Assembly: GCF_051020955.1 (NCBI RefSeq)
Contig: NC_135013.1
Coordinates: 2,882,501-2,946,500, forward strand
Direction of reading: 5' to 3'
Length of the DNA stretch: 64,000 nucleotides
Source of the DNA: Megalopta genalis
Taxonomy: Eukaryota > Arthropoda > Insecta > Hymenoptera > Halictidae
The first letter of the stretch is position 1; the number at the start of each line of letters is the position of its first letter. Shown piece by piece: positions 48,570 to 59,856 of this stretch. The notes under the pieces are model-generated. The model did no database searches and was not told the DNA's origin. It saw only the letters and a program-made list of their open reading frames with translations. A program made the translations under genes and the position numbers.

Positions 48570-50100
48570 GCAATCTGCCTCGTTCCAAATTGCCAAGAGC
48601 ATTCGAAAAATGCCGCATTCGTTCCTCTTCGATTACCGAATCGACCGAGCGAGATAGAAAATGAAAGGACTCTGTTTACCTGATCTAGAGCGATCGGCAT
48701 CGCTACGAGCGTGACCGGAGCCGCGTTTATTCCCCTCTCCGCGAGCATCCAGAGACAATTGGTAATTAAGGATCCGTGGCCGATAGTCGGTTTATTGCTA
48801 ATTCCTCTACTCGATCGAACCCCGCAAAAAAAGAAGAGAGAACTGATCGTTCACCCTCGATAAACGCTTCCGAGAATTAAGTGCTTGCTAGGCTTCGGCC
48901 TGTTGTTGCCGATTTCCTTTTTGCGGCTTCTATGACGAGAAGTTTTCTCGAAAGGAGTATCGAAGCCGAGCGCGCGCGCACTAAACCTGTATCGGCTTTC
49001 ATTACCATCGCTATGGGGAATTTTCCCGTGGAGCGTCTCGCGTCCTCCGTCGCACGGCGCCCCGAGAACTCGCTCCCAGTCGTCGAAATTATTTTACCGT
49101 TGTTTCAAGGTTTCGAATTCTATGTATCTGTGGGTCGTTGAATTCGTCTCGATACCGGCTGCAATATTATCGAATCAAAAATACGCGTTAACCTGTACAA
49201 AGTCGTGGTGATCGGCATTTTCTGTGAAACGAAATGGTTCTTCGATGGTTCTCGTCATTCCAGTTTGTAGAGAAGCGAATACCGAGCGACTTTTGTTCGA
49301 AACACTTTTTCCGCCGGAGCATCGGGAACGTCTAAAAAGCCGTGGTTTGTTTTGAAATTGGATACGAGCGTTCAAGGACGTGCGCGAGCGCGAGCGCGCG
49401 CGCGCCTACCTACCGCTTCACTGCTTACCCAGGCGTCGAAATACTCTGCCTGGCATCCATCTATTCGTTGAAATTATTCCACAGCGGTCGCGCGAACAGT
49501 GACAAATTTGTAACGCTTCAGACTTTGCGAGATTTTCTCGAAAAATTGTAAACAGTTGTAAGCGTGAGATATTTTTCGCATGAAAGGTTAAACAACTCTT
49601 TGTTCAACAGTTTTATTTCCCTAAATTTCTTTCATGGTTATTTTATTATTATTATTATTTTGTATATCTCAATTGTTATTAATTTGAGGCTATTGGTGGT
49701 ATATTAATTAGAAAATTATTCAAACTGGATTCAATGCTTATCAGTTATATTTAATATTATATATTTAATATTATATATATTAATATATAATGCACAGTAT
49801 CTTGGCACAGAGTCATTCAAAACGATTATATTTCTATAATATTTCTAATTATATTTTGGGACCTGTAACATCACATATCTACTGACTCATAAAATTGACT
49901 CATGTGCGTCGACTCGTAGAAGCGAGATAATCCAATTTATTCGGATGCACAGTTTTAATCACGACAATTTTCATTATAACAGTTTATTCAATAATGTAAT
50001 TTATACAATCGTTTCCGGCGAAAGCGTCTTTACAACTTTAATAATTGCAAAATAAATAACGATTCAGCGTTCAAGGTTTCTCTATATATATAGAAAAATA
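48570..50100. other. Gene-free, mixed then AT-rich
   Basis: No exon or repeat of note. A short ATT run lies at 49645-49660. Confidence 0.5.
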
Positions 50101-50195
50101 AAACATTTTCAATATACGAAGCTCGAGAGATTAAATTTCGGCGAAGGAAGGCTGCTTCGGCCAAGCAACGGTGTGTCGCTGTTCCCCTTCCCCCT

Positions 50196-50331
50196 CCACG
50201 GATCCGTTCGGCGCGTTCGTCTTGCGACGAAGCGACGCAGTCTGCCGAGGAAAGCACAGCGACGCGGGACAATCGGATGCGTTCGGAAAACGCTGGGGGG
50301 TTCCCGAACGGATCCGTGGGGGGGGGGGGGG
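50196..50331. repeat. Inverted repeat with G14 tract
   Basis: The perfect 16-bp arms CCACGGATCCGTTCGG (50196-50211) and CCGAACGGATCCGTGG (50304-50319) are separated by 92 bp. The right arm runs into an uninterrupted G14 (50318-50331), and the left arm is preceded by a C-rich tract. Function unknown. Confidence 0.7.
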
Positions 50332-50339
50332 CAGAATAA

Positions 50340-51000
50340 CCGTGTGAAGAGCCGCGGCGTGGAAAGTGCTGCGTGCATGGGACTCCGGTGTTTCGGCCGC
50401 GAGAATTCGAGTACCGTTGCGTGCCCCACAGAGACCTGTCAACTACCCTCGTCTTGTTGCCAATAGAATCCTCGGCCCCGGCAAAGGGATCCGACCGGGG
50501 ACACCGAAAGGGGCGGCTTTTCGGGACCCGTTGGACCCATGGGAATATATCTTGTCCCGGCGTGGTGCTCGCTTCCTTGAGAAAAATTGCCAGACAAACA
50601 ATCATCGGTCGCGCGACGATGACAGGCACGCCGAAGGGGGTGGAAATGGCAATTTATTCGGCTTCCGGTGAGCGTTAACCTTCGCCGCGTGAATGCACGG
50701 CCAGTTTGACCCGTCGCTGGAGTTTCTCTCATTGTTCGCGGATTTCGAGGGTTTCCTGGGCGGCCGTGTTTCCATAATTTTCATTGTAAGCAACAAATAT
50801 TTACTTGAGTCCCCTATAAACTATCGGCTTTCGTGCAACATCAGCGAATGAGTTTAAACGTTGGATTAGTGTATAGTGGGTCCGGAGGGTTTATTTCCGG
50901 TCGAACGGGATTTCGTCGAACTTTTTTGCGACTTTGAAATTTTAGGTTAGCTTCGTTGCGCTTTTCTTCGCTCGGGCAGACGAACGTCTAAATTCAGTAT
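50340..51000. other. Short GC-rich island then AT-rich
   Basis: Nothing specific was recognised. Confidence 0.4.
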
Positions 51001-51020
51001 CGCCTCTCTTTCTCTCTCTT

Positions 51021-51058
<38 letters not shown>

Positions 51059-51175
51059 GCTCTCTCTCTCTCTTTCGCTCTCTCTCGCTCTCTTCGTCGT
51101 TCTCGTTCTCTGTCTCGCTCTCTCCTACTCTTTCTCTCTCTCTCGCTCTCTTCCTCGTTCTTGACTTCTCTCTCG

Positions 51176-51211
<36 letters not shown>

Positions 51212-51330
51212 CTCTCTCTCGCTCTCTCTCTTGTTCTCTCTCTCTCGCTCTCTCTCTTGTTCTCTCTCTCTCGCTCTCTCTCTCGCTCTCTCTCTCTCGT
51301 TCTCTCTCTCTCTCTCTCCCTCTCTCCCGT
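51001..51330. repeat. CT array
   Basis: About 330 bp of CT with CGCTCTCTC and TTGTTCTCTC interruptions. The 127-residue Arg/Glu minus-strand frame is an artefact. Confidence 0.9.
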
Positions 51331-51334
51331 AAAT

Positions 51335-52380
51335 AAAAAATTAATCCTAAAAATATTAAATGTTTATAAATTTTCACGAAATAAATTTTATCGATTTAAT
51401 AAACAAAGTTCTTCTAAAGTTTTCGCTGTTGTATATTTGACGTAGGGGAGACTGATTTATTGTTAAATTTATTCTACTTTAAGATCGTCGTCTCAAATTA
51501 AATATATTGAAACAAGTTTTTCATCGACACTCATTAAATAAATGAAAAATAGAAATAAATGAAAAATAAATTGTTTTGTTAGAAACAAAGAACTTTCTAA
51601 CGAGACATTTCACTCTCCGACGCAACGAAAAACAATTTTGTTAATAAATTTTGTTCATTAACTTCGGATTAGTGGACGAATCGTCGACTATCGATTTTCG
51701 GCGACTGCAATATTTTCTTCAGCCGGTGTTTTAGACGATTCCGCGTGTTCCCGAAGGTAATTCCCTTTTCGCTGCTTATTCTCCGCGATTTTGGCAAAAA
51801 TCCGCGCGTCGAATGCGCGGATCCTGGCCGCCGATCGCCGGCCGTCGCGCACGTTGAATGTAGGTCGTTCGTGTCAAAGACGAGGTCGGAGAGACGAGCC
51901 TTTGTCGTTCGGTGCCGGCTTGCTTCTTGAGATAACAGCTGGCTTCCGGTAGCTGGAAAGCGCAGTCAACTTGTACCCGCCGCGGCGTGCCGTGATAAAC
52001 TTTGTCGAATGATTGTTCGACTACCGTTCGATCGCGGCCTCCGCGTTTATTCTGCGAACGGAACGGGTATTCGTCTCCCGTTCGATCGACGATCGATTGG
52101 AATTATAACCTCTCTGAATGTTATCTTCGGCGGCGCGCAGTGGGCCACGTGTCGAAGAGAGGTCGCTGTCCGTCAGCCGACGATTCATACTCCTAGTATC
52201 TATTTTAAATTGAATATATAATTATCGTTCGTTATTATTATTTATTTATTTATCGATCGGGAGAAAATACCATTTAGAATGTTAATGTTTCTTACAAAAG
52301 ATAAGAAGTACTGAACTTTGTACAAAAATTAATATAAAATATATCAATTTAATATTATATGTATGTAATAATTATGTATA
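51335..52380. other. Gene-free stretch
   Basis: AT-rich, then a short GC-rich island at 51.76-52.2 kb. Splice-like signals TTTTCTTCAG and AAGGTAATT bracket 34 bp at 51722-51755, but that is too short to support an exon. Confidence 0.4.
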
Positions 52381-52384
52381 ATAA

Positions 52385-52700
52385 TAATCATATATATAAT
52401 ATAAATTGTATATACATAATATAAATTTTGTATATGCAATATAAATTGTCTATATGTGATATAAATTATCTATATGTAATATAAATTGTGTATATATAAT
52501 ATAAATTGTGTATATACAATATAAATTGTGTATATATAATATAAATTGTGTATATACAATATAAATTGTGTATATATAATATAAATAGTGTATATATAAT
52601 ATAAATAGTGTATATACAATATATAATGTGTTGTACGATATTAATATTGTATATATACAATATAATGTTGTACAATATAAATATTACATATATACAATAT
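52385..52700. repeat. 20-bp AT minisatellite
   Basis: Tandem units of GTATATATAATATAAATTGT at a period of about 20 bp, more than 14 copies. Confidence 0.9.
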
Positions 52701-52739
52701 AAATTGTTTATGTAATAATTACGTAGTATATAATAAATT

Positions 52740-53650
52740 TTTAATAAAAAATTGAGGTCACTAGAATTATTTGTTTTATCGCTATAAATGTTTATTCGAT
52801 AATGTTGTAGCTGATGCCAAAAGACCTAAATCCTTGAAATAATGCTAAAATAGCTACGAATAGCTAATACTTGGCCTTCGAGCCGAATAATAAAGAAAGA
52901 GAACGCGCTAAGATCCAGAATGGACAATTTGTGAAGAGGTTGGTTTTCATAGCGACCGATTTTGTCGACAACTATAAAATCAAAGCCGAATTAGGAAGAA
53001 TTTAACCGCAACAGTTTCGAAAACACCGATTACAACCGGTGGCAACCGAGGCAAAATGTTACGTGGAAATTCTCGGGGAAATGAAATGATTAATTATACA
53101 GTTATCGTTTCCATTGTTGAATCGCCGGAAACAAACGAGTTCCTCCGCTTCTCTCGGAGCAATTAAAAGTTCCGCCCGTAACGTTTCATTGTGCCAGCTT
53201 ACCGTGTAAATTCCGTTCCACGGCGGCGGCGACGACGACGGCGGCGGTGGCGGCGACACGATTACAGCCGCGCGGAGTTTCGCCCGAGAACGGAGGGACG
53301 GAGTTTCGGATCTTTTTTTCTACAATAATAATACGCACGAATACTCGGCTCGAGTCGTCGTCTCGCCGGACCAAGCGCGCAAACGATCGATGCTTCGCGA
53401 GTCACGGGTCAAGGGTCGCGCAACGCGGCCCGCGCGTATTTATCAGTATATTACGTTCATTCATGGCATCGTTTCAACTTTATTTTTATTTCGCCGTGCG
53501 TCCGTTCCCGGTCGCCTTTATCTCTGGCGCGCTCGCGCTGTTCGACAGCTGTTCGCGGCCGCGGAGTTTTCGGAGATTTGACAGAATCGATTTCGCCGCA
53601 CGACGCGTTTCGGTGTCCGGAAACATCGTGGCAATGTCATTTCTGCGAAC
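52740..53650. other. Gene-free stretch
   Basis: AT-rich, then a small GC-rich island with GGCGGCGGCGACGACGACGG at about 53223. No exon is supported. Confidence 0.45.
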
Positions 53651-53654
53651 GCTT

Positions 53655-54322
53655 TTAACCCTTTGCGGACGAGTGTCGACAAATAGCCGCCCAAGTCTTT
53701 ACCGTTGCGGACGAGTGTCAGCAAATAGCCGTCCAAGTCTTTTTACCGTTTTTTTCTTTTTTATTAATTTATTAACACTATGCCGTCCGGTGGCACCACG
53801 CTGGCGCCATGCAATAATTATCTGTTGTATGCCGGTGGTACCACTTTGGCGGCATTTTAAAAAACTGAAATAACATTTGAACTATATTTCTTGGCTGTTA
53901 AAAGGCAGCAAACTAACTATAGCATCGTGCTTATTTAACTAAGAATTATGCACGAAAATTCTTGGATGACTTATCTTAATTTTAAGAATTTATATTACCG
54001 CCATCTTCGAAATTTTTTTTAAGATCTAAAATTTCCAAGCCATTATACCGGCGTCAAACAAAAGAATCGTATTTAAGATCTGCGGACGGCATAGTGTTAA
54101 TTATTAATATAAATTTATTAATTTAACCGTAGATTCAGAACGAATTTCAGTTTGACGAGTTGGTCTTTCTGTGTCACTACCAGAGAAACCAGCAAAGTTT
54201 TCCACATATTTATAATCTTATAATAATATAATTATATCTTGTAACATTTTTATTTTATATCCAATACCTGTCGTTCACAGCTACGCAATACCCGTCGAGC
54301 GGCTTCGTCCGCAAGGGGTTAA
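53655..54322. mobile_element. 660-bp TTAA element (piggyBac-like MITE), copy 2
   Basis: TTAA at 53655-53658 and 54319-54322 flank exactly 660 bp, the same length as copy 1. Termini are CCCTTTGCGGACGAGTG and CTTCGTCCGCAAGGGG. The subterminal direct repeat TGCGGACGAGTGTC...TAGCCGYCCAAGTC and the nested inner unit are both retained. Near-identity in length and sequence to copy 1 suggests a young family. Same orientation as copy 1. Confidence 0.88.
53772..54100. mobile_element. Nested 321-bp TTAA unit (copy 2)
   Basis: TTAACACTATGCCGTCCGG at 53772 is mirrored by CGGACGGCATAGTGTTAA ending at 54100, a near-perfect inverted repeat with TTAA on each side. The interior includes GGCACCACGCTGGCGCCATG and GGTACCACTTTGGCGGCATT. 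Confidence 0.7.
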
Positions 54323-54462
54323 ATGTCATAGGAACGTACAAAATGTTCTTCAGATTCTAGATTCAACAAGATTTAACGCCGTCCCTAAATCGCGTCCTAA
54401 ATCGCTCAACTTGCGACGCATTTTTCAGACGCACAGATGCATTTCTTAAATTCGGATAAAAA

Positions 54463-54683
54463 TACAGTAATGTCTCTCTGATTGACGCCCAAATCGTCCA
54501 CAAAAATGGACAATTCGGGAAGAGGAGATACGATTATTCGAGCCTTGCGGTTTATTTTCATAGTTATAAAAATTCTCCACAATTATAAAAATGAGCCGCA
54601 AGGCTCGAATAATCGTATCTCCTCTTCCCGAATTGTCCATTTTTGTGGACAATCTGAGCGTCAGTAAGGGAGACATTACTGTA
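54463..54683. mobile_element. TA-flanked 217-bp foldback element, intact
   Basis: CAGTAATGTCTC at 54465 is mirrored by GAGACATTACTG ending at 54681, with TA on both sides (Tc1/mariner-type target). Inner arms GTCCACAAAAATGGACAATT and CGGGAAGAGGAGATACGATT are near-perfectly complementary to the right half, leaving a loop of only a few tens of bases. The left and right arms are nearly identical, which implies recent origin or conversion. No coding capacity. Confidence 0.85.
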
Positions 54684-54689
54684 GAAAGA

Positions 54690-55185
54690 AGACGCGTTTC
54701 CCTCTTCCGCGGTCGCAAACAATGTGGAACAATTAATGATCGGCGCCCGTGTTCAAACGATAAGCCACTTCGCGCGTCGAGAACAGGCTCGCGGCTGCGA
54801 GTCCTAGGATATTCCGTCGACCGAGAATCCACTTTTATCGCATGCCGTCTGGCTGTCGCGGCTCACGTTAGAGGGTCCGCGGGAACGACCGGCAAATCCA
54901 CTTTTGCTCGTTGCACGGGGATACGGGACGAGGCGCGCGCACGCGACTCGAATACAATGTATCCACGGAGTCTGCTCGGGACGTCGAAGACGTATTATCC
55001 TTTCCCGAGGATTTCGCGGCGTCTTCCGGCCGTGTTCGTAAAGAGTTCGGCTTGTCTACTTCCGCTTCCGGCGGCTTCGCGGACGACTCGTTCGTCGACT
55101 AATGAAATTTCGGAACGGTGGGTAGATTCGCGGATTGAGAGGGGGGAGGGGGGCACGCGGTTCTACGCGACGTAGCATCGTGTAA
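54690..55185. other. GC-rich island
   Basis: CpG-rich segment between two mobile elements. The 194-residue plus-strand frame starting at 54591 begins inside the foldback element and is not a credible gene. Confidence 0.4.
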
Positions 55186-55716
55186 TTAACTCTTTGACTT
55201 ACAAGCACGTCTGAGAGACGTGCAAAAGAGGTGGGGTTAAAAATGATTATCACGTCTAAGAGACGTGCTCAAAAAGTCGGGCCAGAAATGATCCTCACGT
55301 CTAAGAGACGTGCTCAAAAAGTCGGGCCAGAAATGATCATCACGTCTAAGAGGCGTGGTCAAAAGGTCGGGCCAAAAATGATTATCACGTCTGAGAGACG
55401 TGGTCAAGAAATCGAACCAGAAATTATAATCACGTCTGGGAGACGTGGTCAAAAGATCGGTTCCGAAATTATTATTACGTCTGAGGGACGTGGTCAAGAA
55501 ATCGGGCCAGAAATGATCATCACGTGTAAGAGACGTGGTCAAAAAGTCGGGCCAGAAATGATCATCACGTCTGAGAGACGTGGTCGAAACATCGAGCCAA
55601 AGATATAAAGAGCCGCTTTTTGTTTTTTTCTCATTTAATTATTTTATTAGCAGTGATCGACGCATGATGTTCGTAGCACACGTTCTCGAAACTTAAATCG
55701 TAGAGCAAAGGGTTAA
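55186..55716. mobile_element. TTAA element carrying the 45-bp minisatellite
   Basis: TTAACTCTTTGACTTACAAG at 55186 is inverted relative to CGTAGAGCAAAGGGTTAA ending at 55716. That gives TTAA ends and a CYCTTTGM terminus shared with the 660-bp family. The 523-bp interior is mostly the 45-bp minisatellite plus about 110 bp of unique AT-rich sequence at the right. Non-autonomous piggyBac-like element by inference from the ends. Confidence 0.65.
55204..55605. repeat. 45-bp palindromic minisatellite, locus 2
   Basis: About nine units of the same 45-bp repeat as at 26.8 kb, each with CACGTCTRAGAGACGTGGTC. Both strands are open through most of the array (125 codons plus, 101 codons minus), because the unit is a multiple of three and palindromic. 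The predicted 15-residue repeat (RRGQKVGPEMIITSK) is a by-product. Confidence 0.9.
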
Positions 55717-55739
55717 TATCGATAACAAGAACGCGGCCT

Positions 55740-55752
55740 CCCCCCCCCCCCC
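55740..55752. repeat. C13 homopolymer
   Basis: Uninterrupted C tract next to the TTAA element. Confidence 0.9.
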
Positions 55753-55759
55753 TGGCTAC

Positions 55760-56440
55760 CGATATCGACGATTTTTACGCGTTGCCCGATCTATCCGATT
55801 AATTAGCGGACCGTTTCGAATTGGAAACGCGCTGGAACCGTTCCAACAGAGGTCTCGTTATCGATTCATTTTTACCCGGGAGAGAAATTATGACTCCGCA
55901 GATTTTTATCTTCCCGCCGTTTTTATTTATTTATCGTTGCTCGCTTTTTTCGACCGTCGCGGACTCGGAACACGTATCGCGTCGGGTTTTCCGCGTGGAA
56001 AAAGAATGAGCCGGACCGAGATAAAATCGATCGTGAAATTAAACGTTTGCAAGGTGATCGATTTAATCGAGCTAACGAGATTGCAAGAATATTTTAACGA
56101 GCGACTTTTCGACGAACTTCTTCGTTCAAGCGTATTTTCTGTAATAGACAACGTGTCCGAGGTTCGAGTAAAAAATAACACGATTTTGTCAGCGTTCCAT
56201 CTGTATTTAGTGTTCGAATAAATGTTGTTTTGTCGCATGAGTACTTTTTAGCACTGTAGGGCTCGAAAGTTCCAGCGTGAAAGCAGCGGTTTGCCAACTC
56301 GTTGACTAACGCAATTCGATCTAAAAGCTGCGAGAAAAGCGAGCAGGTGACACGATTATTCGAGGCTCGCGGCTCATTTCTACAGTTACCGATCGCCAAC
56401 AATTATAAAAACGAGATGTATTTTTCTTCGCAAATTGAGG
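55760..56440. other. Gene-free stretch with a foldback-family fragment
   Basis: Mixed AT-rich sequence. At about 56345-56415, GACACGATTATTCGAGGCTC, GGCTCATTTCTACAGTTACC and ACAATTATAAAAACGAG match the middle of the TA-flanked foldback family, a decayed partial copy. Confidence 0.45.
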
Positions 56441-57880
56441 GAAAATTCGAGAGAATTCACCACCGTCCGACCGCGAGCACGTCGACGGTTCGTCGCCGCG
56501 TTCGCCTCGCCGGGAAACGAAATCGTAGAGTCGCAGAAGCGTGAACCCCGAAGTTCCATTATTCCGAGCAATCCGCCGGCAAATCGACTTTCCCCTAAAA
56601 TCGAAAGCGGCGGCCCGCGTAGACCCGCCGGTCACGAAACCGCCGTCTTCGCTATCGATCTTACTACTGCGAGCCGACCCCCGAAGCTCGAACATGCGCA
56701 CCGCCGCGAAGTTACCCGGGGCTCTAACTTCAAATTTGGGCCGAAGGGGGTGCCAAGTCTCTTTCCGGCCGGCGCTCTGTCCCTCGGGAACGCCGGCCGT
56801 CGTCGCGGCCCGGAGAAACGGTCGCGCCGCCCGAGCGAGCCAATCTCTTCGCGATCGCCGTTCGATTCCGCCTCGGATCGGCCCTCGCCGGAAAGGAAAC
56901 CGCCGCGGCGGCGGCGGCGGCTCCGCGAGAACCGCGCGGTCGGTGACGGTCGGCGGCGGTCGGCGTCCTCGCCCTCGTGGTCGCGGCCGTCGCCGGCGAC
57001 GCCGGTGGCGGCCATGTTTGCGCCGGCACGGTAGGCGTTCACGGGCGGTACCATCCCTCTGCCCGTTCTCCAACGACTTTGGAGAACAGCCTGCCCCCAC
57101 CGGCGGTCGTCTGCTAAACTTCTGGTGGGGCACCGCAAACGATCTTTCGTTGGTGCCAGTTCTACCCCCCACCGCAGCCTCGCCTCCCCCAGCCCGCTCG
57201 CCCGCTCGCCCGTTCGCCCACCAGACTCGCTTCTCGCTCCCTCTCTATCCGTCTCTCGCTCTCTCTCTCTCTCACCCTCCCTCGCGCTCCCTCGCTCGCG
57301 GTATCTCCGATACGAGACTTGTAGCTGCTTCGTTCCCCCTCCGCCCCTCGCTCCCCACCCGGCCGCTCGCTCGCTCGCAGCTCGTAGCTCGTGGCGTATC
57401 CATCCGTTCACGCACCACAGTCCGGACGTCTGGAGAGGGCAGCCTTACCACCACCGCTCTCACGCGGCCCAGGGTGGGGGGAAGCGTTTCGCGAGGCCAA
57501 ACGGGAGGATCGAACTCTCTTCGCGTATCTGTCTTCTCGCGTCTTTCTTCCTCTCCTTGCTTCTTCTTCCCTTCGACTTCGACTTCAACTGCTCTCCGCG
57601 TCTCTCTACCCTTGTTTTACCTTTTTCTTTTCTCTTTTTCTTTCTCTCTCTAACGCGTTCTCTATCTTTGTCACACCTGGCGCATCCGTCGCGTCGTTTC
57701 GCTCCCTTCAACCCCCAACTCCGCGCCCATATTTTTTCGCTTCCCCCTTCGAACTGTATTATCGGTCGCTGTATCGCGCCCGCCGTCGCTTTTTCCTCCT
57801 GTTCTTCCCGATTTCCTGATCGGCAGGACTCCTGGAGGACTTGGCGCGACGCCGCGCAGTGATGCGGGAAATGGACAAAA
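56440..57880. other. GC-rich island with CT-rich tail
   Basis: CpG-rich sequence with a GGCGGCGG run at 56902-56925, then a CT-rich stretch. Frames up to 370 codons exist on both strands. A minus-strand ATG at 57015 has good context (AAACATGGCC) but opens only a basic low-complexity frame, so no gene is claimed. Confidence 0.4.
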
Positions 57881-58111
57881 ATCAATATTTTCTTTTTTTA
57901 TAATTTAATCGTAATCTGGAGGTTTTTGTCGGGCGCGAAGGATTAAGAAAAGCGGAAAAGTAAATCTTAATGATCAGGAGATACGGTAGTATGGTAAACA
58001 AAATAATAACGTAATGTAATGTAATGTAAAGACTTTATTCATGCGTCAACAATTAGGAGAAGCAGAAGTAACGTTTAACAATTAGGAAATACGTTAGTAT
58101 GGACAACGATT

Positions 58112-58320
58112 TACAGTAATCTCTACCTAATTCGCGCTCAGATTGCGCACCAAAATTTGGAAAGAGGAGATGCGATTATTGTTACCGACTTGAGGCTCGT
58201 TTTCATAGTCGCCGATTGTCAAATAAAAAATAGAAAATAATGCGAATAATCGCATCTTCTCTTCCAAAATTATCAATTTTTGCTTGCAAGCTGAGGAATA
58301 ATTTGAAATAATTCACTATA
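58112..58320. mobile_element. TA-flanked foldback family, diverged copy
   Basis: Starts TACAGTAATCTCTACCTAAT, continues GCGCTCAGATTGCGCACCAA and GGAAAGAGGAGATGCGATTA, and mirrors as AATAATCGCATCTTCTCTTC then CAATTTTTGCTTGCAAGCTG. Clearly related to 54465-54681 but with many substitutions. Confidence 0.65.
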
Positions 58321-58429
58321 CCGTGGAAACGTAGGGTAATTTTATTTTTGATGAATTGCATGTCGAATTCAAGCTTTATAATATATAATTATAATATATA
58401 AAATATACTGACTTGTATAATTAAAAAAT

Positions 58430-58606
58430 TGGAACGCACGGAGCGCAAGAAAAAAGCGATTAATCGAGCCTCGCGCCTCGATTTTATAATTATTCACAAT
58501 CAATAAGTATAAAAACGAGCCACAAGGCTCAAATAACAGTATCTCCTCTTCCCAAATTGTCCATTTTTGTGCGCAATCTGAGCGCGAATTACGGAGAAAT
58601 TACTAT
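58430..58606. mobile_element. TA-flanked foldback family, second diverged copy
   Basis: Its right half is well kept: AAACGAGCCACAAGGCTCAA, GTATCTCCTCTTCCCAAATT, GTCCATTTTTGTGCGCAATC, ending GAGAAATTACTATA. The left half is worn. It lies only about 110 bp from the previous copy. Confidence 0.6.
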
Positions 58607-58619
58607 ACATGTCTTTGCT

Positions 58620-59850
58620 TCCTCTCTTATGCATTTTCCTATTTTATCGCGGCGTTTCCAACATCTAATTGTTCAAAGTACTCTGCAATAAATATAAATA
58701 TAAATAAATTATTTAATCGAAGGTACCGAATGCTTGTTATTCTGATCGCGAAATGGTTTATTTATTTATCTTATATTCGGTTTTATTGTCTCGAAGTTAC
58801 CTTTTATCGCGTCGAAAGACCTACCATATACGCTCGATTTTTCTTCAACCGAACTTTTCTCCGGAAAGGTAAAACATGTCGCCGGATCTCGACGGAAAAC
58901 TATTCCTCGAAGCGTCCTCGGCATTATTATACAAAATTTTCTTGCGGCGGCCTGCATTTGTAATTGTAATCGTGCTTTTTAGCAGCGTGTACGAGAGCAA
59001 ATCTCGGGACGTTCTCGAGAAATGGGTTTGTTCGTCGCTCAAGGACAAAAAAATGGACGCGCGTTCCGTTCGATTCGGAACACGTTTCATTCGAACGTTC
59101 CATTCGAACGCTTGGAAGATGTTTACAGTGATTTAGAAAAATTTCGCGACCTTCTTTGCGCGGATATTAACAATAAATTGAAGCGCGTTCGAAATGCTTC
59201 CATATCGAACGCTTCTAAATATCTTATAAACAATATATACTATTTCGTCTAACTTTTGCAAATATTTTCGTGCATAATTTCCTATCATTTATTATCCTGT
59301 TACATCGAAATATTTATTGCTCGTTTATTTGTTACGTTCAAATGTGTACCAATTAAGTATACAATCACGTTAGAACGCGCGCTACTCGATTCCCAGTAAC
59401 TCGTAACAAAAAATGTTCCGAATAAAAATTACTCGATAAATAGTCCTTAAAAAATTACAATACCAAATGTCGACGAAAGATTTGTTTATTCAACGGAAAA
59501 GCAAAATCGTAGCGATTTTTGCTAAGATAACTGTATATTATTTTTGTACAGATCGATTCGTCTTCGTATTCCCTTTAAGAAATTACTGAGGTACTTTGGT
59601 CGAGAATCGATTGGTTTAGAAGTTACGATTATTGTTTCGAGCGGCCGTAAGATCGCGTCACTGTGCGCCGCCCCGATGGCCGACTGACAACCACTGATTC
59701 CCTTCCAAACTTCAGGCCGCTGAACAACCGTATATGTACGGTCTAGAGAGACGCGTCATGCGTATAGCGCGTGTGTAGACAATCCACGAGCTCTCGGATA
59801 GGCTAACCGGGCCGCGTCGGACGTTACGCCGGATAAAAAAGAAATGATCG
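58620..59850. other. AT-rich gene-free stretch
   Basis: Nothing recognised except mildly GC-rich sequence from 59.64 kb leading into the small open frame at 59857. Confidence 0.45.
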
Positions 59851-59856
59851 TTCAAA

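Noticed and set aside
51722..51755. 34-bp micro-exon between TTTTCTTCAG and AAGGTAATT
   Set aside because: Too short to judge and composition uninformative. It is phase-compatible after 14708, but it would then require the weaker 62228 acceptor.
56321..57653. 370-codon plus and 283-codon minus frames
   Set aside because: Mutually overlapping low-complexity Arg/Pro/Ser frames in a CpG-rich block.
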